Virus record (IMG/VR): IMGVR_UViG_3300031576_000010
Coordinates: 35,909-99,908 of that record
DNA: 64,000 bases
Reading direction: 5' to 3' (one strand)
From: a virus
Made by a program: the position numbers and the translations under genes. A model generated the notes under the pieces. That model searched no databases and was not told the origin of the DNA. It was given only the letters and a program-made list of their open reading frames with translations. Below are positions 1 through 9,274 of this stretch, one piece after another; the first letter of the stretch is position 1, and every line of letters starts with the position of its first letter.

Positions 1-791
1 CCATACGGGATCGGGAAGTGGTTGTCGTCTCCGTCGTAGGGATTCGACCCGGCCCCGTTAGGCGCGATCGTACCGCCGCTACGACGGTACTCTAACGCGG
101 GCATGTCCACGAACAGCTCAGGTCCGCCGGGACCGACCGTATTCTTGTTGAACCAACCAACAGGTCCGCCGGTGGCGGCAAGGCTCGTACTCACGAGCGT
201 CGTGGCTGAGGCCGCTTCGACGTAGTAGACGGCCGGATCGGCGTCCACCGAGTTGAAACTGCCAGCAGCCAGCGGCTCAAAGACGATGGCGGTCGGGTTT
301 GCGCCGGTCCCGTTCGTTACGCAGAAGAACCAGAACGCGAACGGCGCCGCGTTGTCCGCTCCGATGTGGATCCTGTAGGACGCGGCTGCCGCGAACAGCG
401 TGGTGCCGACCGTGGTGGTGCCGAAGAGATTCTCGTCGTCGGTGGCGGTCGGCTTGTCGTCCGCGTCGCCGGCCGTCAGCGTGAACCCGTCCTCGGCCGA
501 CATCGTGATCCACCAGAACGCCTCGCCCGAGCTGCCGCGCTGGCAGCAGAACTCACGCCGCGGCACGGCTGAGGGCGGCTGCCGGATGCAGAACCAGGCG
601 CGCGAGTTGTTCATGCCGCCCGCCCCAGCGCCGGCAGTCGTGATCCCGTCGGACGCTGCGAAGAACGTGGTGCCGTCGCCTGACGATCGCACCACCCAGC
701 CGGCCGACTTCAGCAGTTCCTTGAGCAAGAAGACGGCCTCGGCGCCGCCGTTTGCACCACCCGCGTTGTTCACGTCAAATTGGTACGCCAT
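1..791 (-). CDS. Virion surface protein, partial (3' end outside window)
   Basis: Open reading frame with no stop before the left edge, starting at ATG 791 after a GAGGTG ribosome site. The 263 visible codons begin MAYQFDVNNAGG and are rich in Gly, Ala, Thr and aromatic residues, typical of beta-rich tail proteins. An early stretch (FLLKELLKSAGWVVRSSGDG) resembles the start of phage proteins that set up a per-sample measurement-like repeat, but no named family is certain. It is the last gene of the baseplate/adhesin run, four bases after the lectin-like gene. Probably an adhesin or baseplate-tip protein; function inferred from position only. Confidence 0.7.
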   Translation of the reverse strand, partial: MAYQFDVNNAGGANGGAEAVFLLKELLKSAGWVVRSSGDGTTFFAASDGITTAGAGAGGMNNSRAWFCIRQPPSAVPRREFCCQRGSSGEAFWWITMSAEDGFTLTAGDADDKPTATDDENLFGTTTVGTTLFAAAASYRIHIGADNAAPFAFWFFCVTNGTGANPTAIVFEPLAAGSFNSVDADPAVYYVEAASATTLVSTSLAATGGPVGWFNKNTVGPGGPELFVDMPALEYRRSGGTIAPNGAGSNPYDGDDNHFPIPY

Positions 792-795
792 TGTT

Positions 796-1719
796 TCACC
801 TCGTGAAGCCGGGCCGACCAGCCCGGAGGTTTCGGAGGACCGGGTCGTTCGTGATGGCGATTGAGACGGCACCACTCAATGGCGCCAGCACGGTGAAGCG
901 GGCGGCGTCATCGTAGGTGAACGCGTTGGTGAAGACGGGCAAGATGGCCGAGCATATCGCCATCTTGATCGCGACCGTCTCGACCCGAGCGCCTGGTGGC
1001 GTCGTGCCGAGAACCCGATCGCTCGTGATCGGATTGGCGTCTAGCATCGGCTCGGCGCCGAACACCACCATCGTGTGGACGAAGAAGTCGTCGAAGTCGG
1101 TGGCGATCGCGTAGGCGGCCGTGAGGTTTCCGACCGTGATGCGCGCGCTCGCGGCGGTCGTGGGAAACCCGCTGCGCCGCAACACCTCGGTCGTGCCGGC
1201 CAGCAGGTAGACGGTTGAACCGGCCCGGATGATTCGCAGGCTCCCGGACAGATCGGAAGTAGACAGGAAGGCCGACTCGATCGTCACGCCCGCCACCACT
1301 ACCGTGACCTCGTAGCGGTTGCCGAACGACCCACCCGTCTTGCGCGCGATCTGCGCGTAGTTGTTGGCGTCGATGAAGAGGCGGACGGCCGCCATCTCGA
1401 TCGGGCTGGCGGCCGGCAAGGCCGCCACATCGGTCTGGACGTCGAACTCGACCTCGATGTCGGTGTCGAGCAAGGTGGCGACCGAGTCGATGCGCGCGTA
1501 GCTGCCCGCTACCGCGCCTGTCGACAGATGGAGGCGACCGCCCGATTGTGTGGCGGCCGAGCCCGCCCCATTGGTCGAGGCGGTCCACTTGGCCGGGTTG
1601 ATCGAACCGGCCGCAAAGTCGTCGTCGCAAGCGATGTCGAGCAGGTTGTTGGGGCTCGCGATCTCGACAGACGTGCCGCCCGTCACTGGTCCGGCTGTCG
1701 GCGTGATGAAGTCGGTCAT
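796..1719 (-). CDS. Lectin-like (concanavalin fold) baseplate or adhesin protein
   Basis: 307 residues, ATG start. Residues about 32-46 (DDDFAAGSINPAKWT) match the usual opening of concanavalin A/LamG-like jelly-roll domains (DDF...W), and the next 170 residues are alternating beta-type sequence. The N-terminus (TPTAGPVTGGTSVEI) resembles an IPT/TIG opening. Phage lectin-like domains usually bind host surface sugars. It sits directly downstream of the baseplate J-like gene, so a receptor-binding or baseplate-associated role is likely. The fold assignment comes from motif reading, not from a profile search. Confidence 0.65.
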   Translation of the reverse strand: MTDFITPTAGPVTGGTSVEIASPNNLLDIACDDDFAAGSINPAKWTASTNGAGSAATQSGGRLHLSTGAVAGSYARIDSVATLLDTDIEVEFDVQTDVAALPAASPIEMAAVRLFIDANNYAQIARKTGGSFGNRYEVTVVVAGVTIESAFLSTSDLSGSLRIIRAGSTVYLLAGTTEVLRRSGFPTTAASARITVGNLTAAYAIATDFDDFFVHTMVVFGAEPMLDANPITSDRVLGTTPPGARVETVAIKMAICSAILPVFTNAFTYDDAARFTVLAPLSGAVSIAITNDPVLRNLRAGRPGFTR

Positions 1720-1720
1720 G

Positions 1721-2004
1721 CTACTTCTCGAACTCGATGCCGATTGTTCGGCGGTTCCCAGCGGTTTCGTGTGCGGTCCACGTGAACCGTGCCCCTTCCA
1801 CGATCAGACCCCGCTGGTCGGTTGGGACGTACTCGTACCACAGCACTGCCCGGTCGGTCGTTCCATCCTGTGTCGTGACGTCCGCGACGAAGACGCGCGC
1901 GAGGCATCGCACCACCACACCACGCAGTCGTCTGATGGGATCGGTAACTCCGTCCCCGCCGCATTGTCCTCACCCCTTCTTCTTTTTTGAAGATTTGCAT
2001 CCAC
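1721..2004 (-). pseudogene. Small baseplate-region gene with an apparent frameshift
   Basis: Two overlapping minus-strand frames each look coding over only half this stretch. The upstream half (about 2004 to 1918) encodes ...EDNAAGTELPIPSDDCVV. The downstream half, in another frame from about 1918 to the stop at 1721, encodes VRCLARVFVADVTTQDG... and ends GIEFEK. They join into one sensible protein if two bases are dropped (or one added) in the GTG-rich run near 1916-1926. The downstream frame alone has only a GTG start at 1918 and no clear ribosome site. It may be a broken gene, a recoding site or a sequencing error. The product is unrecognised; it lies between the lectin-like and baseplate J-like genes. 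Confidence 0.5.
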
Positions 2005-3426
2005 CTACACCACCGTGAGCGTCACGTTCGTGCTGGAGATCCTTCCGTACGATGCCTTGTCGATCGGGATGTCGGCGGGCGCGGCGCCCGACCCGATGAT
2101 CCGGAACACCGTGAACACCAGGTTGTCGACCCCCGCGATCTTCCGGACCTCCGCGTTCACGTCCGACTGCTCGTCGTCGTCACCAAGCCCCTGCCCGTTG
2201 ATGAACGCGACGATCGATGAGACGGCCGCCGCCACCCCGTTGACCGAGTTGGTGCCGGCCAGGAACGAGATGTTGCCGGCGATCTCGACGTCGATCTCGG
2301 TCCCCTCCTTGAACAGGAGGTCGCGACCGAACACGAACCGGTCCGGGTTGACGAACTCGTCCTGTAGGGTCTGGGGGAGCGTGTTGTAGTTGTAGGTCAC
2401 GTTGATGCTGGCGCCGATCGTGGGCGCCGCACCCCCCGCGATGAACACGACCGCGTCCTGCGCGCGGATCGAACCAGCGTTCGGACCCGTGTCCTTCAGC
2501 AAGACGTAGTCGACCCCCTGGATGAACGCGGGGCCGCCCGCGTCGACCGACGCGACCGACGAGACGGGTTGGCGGTCCAGCACAACCATCTGGCCGACCC
2601 CCAGGAAGGTGTGCGACTCGGTCGTCGACACGAGCGACTGGCCGATCAAGTACGCGTCCACCGCGCCCGCGTTGGTGGTGGCGCGCGTGAGGAGCGGGTC
2701 CTGCCCGAACACCATCCCGACCCCCTCGACCGATGTGAACAGGTCGTCGACGTCGCGGCTCAGGCCGAACGGGGTCGAAATGTCGGTGCCGGCGATCGCG
2801 ACGAACAGGCGCTCGGCGAACCGCTCGTTCGACTCGCGGTCCGCCCCGTTGATCGTCCGGACCCGGTTGGTCACCTGGTCGAAGCCGGGCAGGCTGGTCT
2901 GCATTTGGGTGATGCGACCTGGCCCCACGTTCCCCGCCTCCCCCACCGCAATCGCCTCGATCGCAACCTCCAGCTCGTAGAAGTTGGTCGCGGCATTGAA
3001 GTAGAGGGCGGCGGTGGCGGACGGGAGCGTTTGGGTCTCGGTCGTCCGAAACGTGATGGCGCGCCCGAGCGTCGCGTCCACGTTGGTGGCGAGCGGGAAG
3101 TTGATCGGGACGGTGAGGTCGGAGCCGGGCGCGATCCTCGCCTGGAAGATGACGGACCCGGCCGCCCGGGTGCCAGACGACCGGAGCAACTGCTCGTTGA
3201 ACGCGTACTCGTCCAGCTCCTGCTCGGTGAAATCGCCGACGTTCAGGAGCGACATGATCAGGCTGAGGCGCCGGATCCTGTCGTTCTGCGGCTCCATGGT
3301 GGTGGAGACGGGCGCGATCGTGTCGTGGATGGGGCCGACATCGACGTCCAGGCTGGGGTTCCGGTCGAGCACCGCCGTCTTGATCTGCTCCTCGAATTCA
3401 GCGGCCGTGATCTTTGCGATCGCCAT
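2005..3426 (-). CDS. Baseplate J-like protein (wedge)
   Basis: 473 residues. The layout fits the baseplate J/T4 gp6 family: an N-terminal helix (TAAEFEEQIKTAVLD), a central beta domain with SLPGFDQVTNRVRTINGADR followed by ESNERFAERLF (the family signature where a conserved turn leads into an E/S-rich helix), and a C-terminal segment with FINGQGLGDDDEQSDVNAEV. Proteins of this family form the inner baseplate wedges around the hub of contractile tails. The gene follows the gp25-like gene by three bases, the usual order in contractile systems. Confidence 0.8.
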   Translation of the reverse strand: MAIAKITAAEFEEQIKTAVLDRNPSLDVDVGPIHDTIAPVSTTMEPQNDRIRRLSLIMSLLNVGDFTEQELDEYAFNEQLLRSSGTRAAGSVIFQARIAPGSDLTVPINFPLATNVDATLGRAITFRTTETQTLPSATAALYFNAATNFYELEVAIEAIAVGEAGNVGPGRITQMQTSLPGFDQVTNRVRTINGADRESNERFAERLFVAIAGTDISTPFGLSRDVDDLFTSVEGVGMVFGQDPLLTRATTNAGAVDAYLIGQSLVSTTESHTFLGVGQMVVLDRQPVSSVASVDAGGPAFIQGVDYVLLKDTGPNAGSIRAQDAVVFIAGGAAPTIGASINVTYNYNTLPQTLQDEFVNPDRFVFGRDLLFKEGTEIDVEIAGNISFLAGTNSVNGVAAAVSSIVAFINGQGLGDDDEQSDVNAEVRKIAGVDNLVFTVFRIIGSGAAPADIPIDKASYGRISSTNVTLTVV

Positions 3427-3429
3427 TCC

Positions 3430-3855
3430 CTACTCTCCAGTGACCGGCGAGATGGAACCGCCGCGCGCGATCTCCTCGCCCGCCTTCGTCGTGATGGCGG
3501 CCCGGAAGATGACGGTGGTGGGGTCGGAGTCGTCGATGCGCGCCTGGTTGAACGCGAGCCTCGCGACCGTCTCGTTCTTCGCGAGGACGGCGCGAATGCG
3601 ACGCTGGATACCGATCCAGCGGTCTACCGCGGCCGAAATCCGCTCCATCACGGAGAACGCGACCATCTCGGGCGAGTCGGGCACCGATCCAACCAGGCTG
3701 ACGATCGACGCGCCGAACCCGTTCGCTTGCGTCTCGATCGACAGCAGCTCGCTGAAGTCCTGCCGGGTCTTCGCTAACCCGGAGATCGTCAGGGGGCGAC
3801 CGGTCGCATCATCGACCACCCAGTCGCCGTTCTTGATGAAGAGTGAAAGGGCCAT
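3430..3855 (-). CDS. gp25-like baseplate wedge protein
   Basis: 141 residues, close to the usual size of T4 gp25 / Mu gpW-type proteins. The N-terminus has the expected pattern: GDWVVDDATGRPLTISG, then a Q-containing helix and LLSIETQANGFGASIVSLVG, the equivalent of the L.T..GE...P..G core. gp25-like proteins sit at the inner baseplate and start sheath assembly. Position immediately upstream of the J-like gene supports the call. Confidence 0.7.
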   Translation of the reverse strand: MALSLFIKNGDWVVDDATGRPLTISGLAKTRQDFSELLSIETQANGFGASIVSLVGSVPDSPEMVAFSVMERISAAVDRWIGIQRRIRAVLAKNETVARLAFNQARIDDSDPTTVIFRAAITTKAGEEIARGGSISPVTGE

Positions 3856-3864
3856 TCGTTCGCC

Positions 3865-4338
3865 TCACGCGGCTGGGGTGACCAGCTCCACGATGATGAT
3901 CTCGATGAGGGCGCAGACGTCGTCCAGCAGGGTTGTCAGGCTGTTGAGCCGGTCGATCTCCGTGTTGATGTCGTCGATGATGCCGGTGTATTCGCGGGCC
4001 CGGTAGAGCAGGTTGTCGAGCGTGGCCTTGAGCGACTCGATGATCTCCTGGGGGGCCGACAGGAAATCGCCGAACTGCGCGCACGTGTTCACCAGCCTGG
4101 CGACACCGGTCGGGTAGAACGAGAGGCCCTCGGTGATTGGTGCGAGCGCGCTCTCGTAGAGCGTCTGGACCGTCTCCAGCTTGATGGTTTGGAGCTGGAC
4201 CTGGGTCCGGTTGACCAGCAATTTGGTCACGCGGAAGTCGGCAACCGCTTTCTGGGCGGTCGCGGCATCACAGACGGCCCGGAGGGTCGCGACCGACAGG
4301 GTCCGCAAGATGGTGGCGACGCAGGGTTCCAGGGCCAT
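3865..4338 (-). CDS. Baseplate-region protein, helical, unknown
   Basis: 157 residues, ATG at 4338. The sequence is almost wholly helical with heptad-like leucines (KLLVNRTQVQLQTIKLETVQ; IDDINTEIDRLNSLTTLLDD), so a coiled-coil or helical-bundle structural protein is likely. It is the first gene after the promoter motif at 4367-4380 and therefore probably opens the baseplate transcription unit. No family recognised. Confidence 0.7.
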   Translation of the reverse strand: MALEPCVATILRTLSVATLRAVCDAATAQKAVADFRVTKLLVNRTQVQLQTIKLETVQTLYESALAPITEGLSFYPTGVARLVNTCAQFGDFLSAPQEIIESLKATLDNLLYRAREYTGIIDDINTEIDRLNSLTTLLDDVCALIEIIIVELVTPAA

Positions 4339-4366
4339 CGGGCTCCTACGATACCGCCCAACCGAG

Positions 4367-4380
4367 CGGAACTTTAGAAG
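4367..4380 (-). promoter_or_regulatory. Putative late promoter motif (variant)
   Basis: Minus-strand CTTCTAAAGTTCCG, one base different from the three other copies at 20584, 26553 and 39193. It ends 29 bases before the ATG at 4338. All four copies lie 26-34 bases upstream of minus-strand virion genes, as expected for a phage-specific late promoter. Confidence 0.6.
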
Positions 4381-4386
4381 TCCAGG

Positions 4387-4854
4387 TCACAGGAGGGTCG
4401 CGACCGTTGGGCCCGGGAACGTGACCGTAACCGTGAGGGTCCAGGCGTGGATCGCGGCCGCCACGTTGGCCGCCACCTCCGCGGATGTCGCGGCCGCCAC
4501 GCCCGTCGCAAACACGGCGGCCAGCAGGCTGGAGAGGCCGGGGGGCGCGAGCGTCACGACCCCCGCGCCGAACAGGACCGGCGGCACCATCCAGAACGCC
4601 TGGAACGCCAGCTCCATGGCGGACAGGGTAGTGGTACCCAGAGACGCCACCCCTCCTGCGAATGCGGCGGCCAGCGCGCCAGCCAGCACCCCCTCCTCCA
4701 GGCCGGTGAACGCGGGAATGACCCCGTTGGCCGTCGCGACCGCCGCGTAATCGGCGTACCCGCTTGCCCACGAGGCTGCCGCGTCGGCCATGTCGCTGGA
4801 GCCCGCGAACACGCCCAGCAGCCCAGACGTCAACGTGGTGGGGTCGAGGGGCAC
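4387..4854 (-). CDS. Ala/Gly-rich tail protein, unknown
   Basis: 155 residues, very rich in Ala, Gly and Val with long hydrophobic helices (EGVLAGALAAAFAGGVASLG; AVFATGVAAATSAEVAANVA). It could be membrane-interacting or a tightly packed baseplate component. It lies between the promoter motif and the spike-like gene, two bases after the latter's stop. No family recognised. Confidence 0.65.
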   Translation of the reverse strand: MPLDPTTLTSGLLGVFAGSSDMADAAASWASGYADYAAVATANGVIPAFTGLEEGVLAGALAAAFAGGVASLGTTTLSAMELAFQAFWMVPPVLFGAGVVTLAPPGLSSLLAAVFATGVAAATSAEVAANVAAAIHAWTLTVTVTFPGPTVATLL

Positions 4855-4855
4855 G

Positions 4856-6007
4856 CTAGGGGGTCCCGGGCGACGCGAGCTTCTGGGTGAACGACACGTC
4901 CGACAGGATCGCGTTGGACGTCAGGTACGTGGCCTTGAGGGCCGACAGGGTCGCGAGGGTCGCGGGGTTGAACGAGGCCGGCCCCATGGCGGTCGCGATG
5001 ACCGCGCTGTTGAGCGCATCCATGAGGGCCTGTAGGAACTGGTTGAGCTGGACGCCCAACGGCACGTTCTCGATGGCGCCAGGACCCCCCAGCTTGATGG
5101 TGGTGGAAGGCTGGAGCACGAAATCGCGGAACTGCGCGAGGAACGGGCTCGACAGCCCCGTCAGCTTGACGCCCAGCACGGTCGCGAGGGCCGACAGGGT
5201 GGCCTCCACGTTGCCGAGCGCGTCCACCTCCAGCTCGAACGCGACGGTCGCGCCAGCCGCATCGTAGACGCGTACGTGGGCGCGGAGCGGCCCCCCTCCC
5301 GATCCAACCGTTGGGGCGAACGGGGTCATGTCGTCCACCACATCCCCGAACTTCGCGTCCACCACCGGGAGGGCGACGGGTCCGGCGTCGTGGGCCAGGT
5401 AGGTGCGGTGCTCTCGCAACGCCCCGCCCGACAGAGCCGACTCTTCCGTGTCGGTCGGGAGGAGTTGGCGGCGCACCTCCCCGAACCGCACCTCCGACCC
5501 GAACGCCGTGACCTTGTGGAGCGAGCCGTCCAGGATGCTTTCGAGCCGGTCACGCGACAGCGTGAGGGCGACAGGTCCGCCGGCAAGCCGTAGGGTGCCA
5601 TCCGCCCCGCCCCAGATGGTCGCGCGGCCGGCCGACCGCAGCTCGTACTCGCCCGGCTTCAGCTCCCGGATGAGGAACTGGTCGGCCGCGTCCTCGTCGG
5701 CGAGCTGGCCGTAGTTGATCGCCTCGAAGTTGACGATGTGCATCGCGCCATCCATCCCCTGGACGAGCGTGACGGTGTCGCCAACCTGCGGCATGAACCG
5801 GAACCAGCTCGACCGGCCCAGCGCGAACGAGAACTGGATCATCGGCAGCTTGACGTCGTCACGGACGCTGCCGCCCTGACGGATCCGAACCTTCAGGATA
5901 CCGTTCCGCGCGTCGACCGCCGTGATGACGCCGTCGACAGCATCGCCCGGGATCTCATCACGAGACCCGTGGAAGGGATCCTCGTCACCAGGGATCGGTT
6001 CCCTCAT
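4856..6007 (-). CDS. Baseplate assembly/spike-like protein
   Basis: 383 residues. Residues about 22-95 form an OB-like beta segment (AVDGVITAVDARNGILKVRI; PQVGDTVTLVQGMDGAMHIV) as in gpV/VgrG/gp5-type spike proteins, where this domain caps the hub and leads to the membrane-piercing tip. The rest is beta-rich, then a helical C-terminus (QLNQFLQALMDALNSAVIAT). It overlaps the start of the preceding large hub-like gene by four bases. Role inferred from the OB-like start and position. Confidence 0.6.
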   Translation of the reverse strand: MREPIPGDEDPFHGSRDEIPGDAVDGVITAVDARNGILKVRIRQGGSVRDDVKLPMIQFSFALGRSSWFRFMPQVGDTVTLVQGMDGAMHIVNFEAINYGQLADEDAADQFLIRELKPGEYELRSAGRATIWGGADGTLRLAGGPVALTLSRDRLESILDGSLHKVTAFGSEVRFGEVRRQLLPTDTEESALSGGALREHRTYLAHDAGPVALPVVDAKFGDVVDDMTPFAPTVGSGGGPLRAHVRVYDAAGATVAFELEVDALGNVEATLSALATVLGVKLTGLSSPFLAQFRDFVLQPSTTIKLGGPGAIENVPLGVQLNQFLQALMDALNSAVIATAMGPASFNPATLATLSALKATYLTSNAILSDVSFTQKLASPGTP

Positions 6008-8556
6008 ATCGTGACATCTCCTTCCTCGATCTCGCGCAAGTCTAGATCCTCGATCGGCACCATGACGGCGCCCTGCTGGATGGTCGCCTCCCTGGTGTGC
6101 CGCTCTTCTTCATTCAGATCCGGTGTTGTGGTGTCGGGCTGGGCGCCGAACAACACCCGGTAATTAAGTGGACGGCTCGAATGTCCGGAAAGCGGCGTGT
6201 ATATCATCTTCGACGTTTTCGAGTTGCTGTCGAACGACATCATGCCGGTCCAGCCGCGGAGATACCGGAGCCCGACGGACGTCCGCCACCCTCCATTCCA
6301 CGCGAGCGAATGGGATACGTCCGCGGACGTCCCAATGTGGTTCCGCAGCTTCCACAGATATGGACGGTTCAGCCCGCAGGCAAACCGAGGAACGATCGGC
6401 AGCCCAACCGAATGGGCATCCGCGTTGACCCGGTTGAGCATGATGTTGGCATAGATGCGAGCCGCCTCTTCGGTGCGGATCCGTCCCTTCGCGTTGCCCC
6501 GCTCCTGTCTGGTCCCGTAGACCGGGAAGAGGGCGGGCAGTTTGACAACGACGTCCGACAGGTTCGCCATGATCTCGTTGCTCGTCTGGGTGTGGCGCGA
6601 TGGGGCCACCGGAACTGCCGCGATCGTCCTGACGGCCGCGTCCGAGAAGGTCGACGACGTGGCAAACTGGTCGTCCAGTTCGACGATGTAGTTGCGCTCG
6701 AACACGCCGAAGTCGTCTGGATCGAAGTCGTACAACGGGAACTCGACGATCAGGTCCCCCTTCGGGGTCGCGTAGAATACGAACTCGATGCGGGCGAGTG
6801 CTTCGTAGAGGAGCTGTAGGAAGTTCTGCGATTCCGACTTCATGTTGTACGACTGGACCAGCTCCAACCCGACCACGTCGTTGCCGATCGACTCGGCGCC
6901 GGACGGCAGCAGCATGAACACGCGGCCTCCGTCGACCGGGAAGTTGACCGGGTCCTCGCCGATCAACGTGATGAGATCCTCGGTGGTCGCTTCCGAGACG
7001 CTCTTGCCCAACCGCTCGCCAGTCCTGAGCCGGTAGTCAGCCTCGTCGGTGTCCTTGTTGATCAATGTGTGGATGTCGCTAAGCTGCACGGGCCACGAAG
7101 TGATCCCCTCCCACTGTTGTAGCGAGACCGGCACGAGACCGTCGGGCAGCGTGTCGCCCCCGTTGATCGACAAGCCGAACACATGGGCACCGACGTACGG
7201 AGACTCCAGTGCGAGCCGGGCATCGCTGACCCGGTTCTGTGCAACCTGCATGACCGATCGATTCTGTTGTCCCGAAACAACCGTGTCTTGGCCGGTCGCC
7301 TCGGCGGGTGGGACTTGAATGGTCGCACGAAGCGTCTGGATCTCCTCCTCGACCCTCGCGCGCAACTCCACCCGGTCCGTATCCTTGGCCGGCTTGAACG
7401 ACCCGATCCCCGAGATACCGAACCGACGCTGGACCCGATCGCCAAACCGGTTGACGAAATCGATGGCGAACGCTTCCTTTTGCAGCTCGCCGAGACGGGT
7501 GCGATCCTCACCGCGTCGCTTGATGTAGCTGTCGAGGTCGCGGCGTTGCGCGTCCGTCAAGGTCTCGCGGATCTCCTCGATCGAGGAGGTCGGTGAATAC
7601 CTGGTCGTGTCGATCTGCCCGATGAAACCAGCCTCGATGGCACGCTTCTGCGCGTCCGCCTCGGTGATGTTGGGCGGGGCGATCAAGAGGGTCTCGAAGA
7701 TGGGTTCCCGCTGGGTCCCGAATACGATGAAGTCGATGATCTCCGTAAGCGTCTTGTTGGCAAGCGGGTTGGAGAACGCGCTGTACTGCGCCTGGTCCGC
7801 CAACGTCCTGGTGTTGGAGTCGATGAGACCGGGGTTCGAGTAGACGCGGGCGTACCGGAACAGCTTGGTTGGGTCCTCGGACGAGATGTTCAGGACCTTC
7901 TGGTTGTTGACCGAGCAGTCGTCGGTGATGTCGGTCAGGAGACCCGAAAATCCGTAGTACCAGATGGTCGGGTTGAACGGGTCCCGGAGGAAGATGCGGA
8001 GCGGGTCGTTCGGGTGGAAGATGGGCACGCCGTCTGCGTATGGGTAGCGCGACCGCCTGATTCGCCCGATCGTGTTGCCCTTCGCATCGATGTTGTCGAC
8101 CGTGATCTTCGTGTGGGCTTGCTTGAGGAAGAAGATTTTGCTCTTGACCGACGCGGAATTGGACAGCCGGTAATCCGCCGTGGTCGTGTCGCTCGCCGCG
8201 TACTGGTCGGACCGCTGACACGCCAGGTCTGCCACCTCCTCGCCGATTTGCGTGACGCCGATGTCCCGACTCCTGACCTGCACGCGCTTCGGGTCGATGC
8301 CGGTCAGGAAGAACATGTCCTCGGTGGTCAGGAGGTACTTGTCCCTCTCGTTGATCAGGGTGATCGAACAGGTGTTCGGCTGGTTGCCGACGTGGTTCTT
8401 GATGTTGACGGCGGTGACGTCGTTGGTGACGTCGAAGCCGTATAGAAAAACACGGTAGGCCGGGAACGCATGCCGCACCTTCGGGAGAGGCCCCGTCGGA
8501 GGCGAAGAACCGAACATGAACGTGAGGGCACGGTCGACCGCTCGATTGTCAGCCAT
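6004..8556 (-). CDS. Large baseplate hub-like protein
   Basis: 850 residues. The N-terminus (HAFPAYRVFLYGFDVTNDVT) followed by CSITLINERDKYLL is the beta pattern of tail hub proteins of the gpD/gp27 type (a field with DVT...V....G...P..C.I.L.N). It contains long helical and beta stretches and no enzymatic motif that I recognise. It lies between a short tail protein and the spike-like gene, as expected for a hub. The large size suggests added domains. Confidence 0.6.
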   Translation of the reverse strand: MADNRAVDRALTFMFGSSPPTGPLPKVRHAFPAYRVFLYGFDVTNDVTAVNIKNHVGNQPNTCSITLINERDKYLLTTEDMFFLTGIDPKRVQVRSRDIGVTQIGEEVADLACQRSDQYAASDTTTADYRLSNSASVKSKIFFLKQAHTKITVDNIDAKGNTIGRIRRSRYPYADGVPIFHPNDPLRIFLRDPFNPTIWYYGFSGLLTDITDDCSVNNQKVLNISSEDPTKLFRYARVYSNPGLIDSNTRTLADQAQYSAFSNPLANKTLTEIIDFIVFGTQREPIFETLLIAPPNITEADAQKRAIEAGFIGQIDTTRYSPTSSIEEIRETLTDAQRRDLDSYIKRRGEDRTRLGELQKEAFAIDFVNRFGDRVQRRFGISGIGSFKPAKDTDRVELRARVEEEIQTLRATIQVPPAEATGQDTVVSGQQNRSVMQVAQNRVSDARLALESPYVGAHVFGLSINGGDTLPDGLVPVSLQQWEGITSWPVQLSDIHTLINKDTDEADYRLRTGERLGKSVSEATTEDLITLIGEDPVNFPVDGGRVFMLLPSGAESIGNDVVGLELVQSYNMKSESQNFLQLLYEALARIEFVFYATPKGDLIVEFPLYDFDPDDFGVFERNYIVELDDQFATSSTFSDAAVRTIAAVPVAPSRHTQTSNEIMANLSDVVVKLPALFPVYGTRQERGNAKGRIRTEEAARIYANIMLNRVNADAHSVGLPIVPRFACGLNRPYLWKLRNHIGTSADVSHSLAWNGGWRTSVGLRYLRGWTGMMSFDSNSKTSKMIYTPLSGHSSRPLNYRVLFGAQPDTTTPDLNEEERHTREATIQQGAVMVPIEDLDLREIEEGDVTI

Positions 8557-8557
8557 A

Positions 8558-9274
8558 TCACTCGCCTCCCACGACCTCTGGGCTCGAAAAGACAGAGTCG
8601 GCCAGGTCGAGGGCGCCCTGAACTCGCTGGAGCGATGACTCGCTGAAGATGTAGTCGGACACGAAACGAACGAGGTCGTCGAGCGGCGGGTCAGTCGACT
8701 GCACGGTGAACTGGACGCTCCACTGCCGCTGGAACGGTTCCTGCGCCGACTCGCTGAACTGGAGCACGTTCATGAAGAACCCGCGAAACTTGACCTGCTT
8801 GGGAAACAGGGCGGACGCGTACGTCATCGTGACCATGTTGGGGACGCCCGCCTCCAGGTCGACGATCGGGTCGAGCGTGAGCTTGTAGAACCGGAGCCAC
8901 GCGAGAAGATGGTCCTTCGCGCCAGTCCGATCGAACGTCAGGTCGGCGCCCAGGATGCGACCGATCTGCCGCTGGAACGCGCGCGGGTCGATGTTGCCGG
9001 TCGTCCCAGATAGCGAGAGGGTCAGGATGTCGTTGTTCTGGCCCCTCGCGTTCGAGAAGTGGAAGTAGATCGTTCCCCCAACAACATCCTGCTTCTGGAT
9101 CCTCTTGGTCTGGGCGAACTGGACCTGCTGCGGGTTGATGAGCATGCAGAGGGGTGCGACGCCGTTGCGCGCGTTCATGTCGGACTGCCAGATGATCGGC
9201 ACCCGCGTGGTGTTGTCCGGCCCGGCCGTCAGCGTGCTTCGCAGAATCGACCCGATGTCTGCCAGGAGTGCCAT
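8558..9274 (-). CDS. Tail/baseplate protein between tape measure and hub
   Basis: 238 residues, ATG at 9274. An N-terminal region (LCMLINPQQVQFAQTKRIQK) matches the way gp53/LysM-bearing baseplate proteins begin (a P.. ..NP..... .. ), but a LysM domain is not visible. The position just downstream of the tape measure fits a tube-to-baseplate connector. It ends in GGE; see the rejected items. Confidence 0.6.
   Translation of the reverse strand: MALLADIGSILRSTLTAGPDNTTRVPIIWQSDMNARNGVAPLCMLINPQQVQFAQTKRIQKQDVVGGTIYFHFSNARGQNNDILTLSLSGTTGNIDPRAFQRQIGRILGADLTFDRTGAKDHLLAWLRFYKLTLDPIVDLEAGVPNMVTMTYASALFPKQVKFRGFFMNVLQFSESAQEPFQRQWSVQFTVQSTDPPLDDLVRFVSDYIFSESSLQRVQGALDLADSVFSSPEVVGGE

Noticed and set aside
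1716-2000. A 94-codon Arg-rich frame over the broken small gene
   Set aside because: Composition is that of an offset frame; the two-part gene reads better.
8558-9274. Protein ending in GGE, like the C-terminus of Pup
   Set aside because: Length, fold pattern and position mark it as a tail protein; the ending is too short to mean anything without other Pup features.
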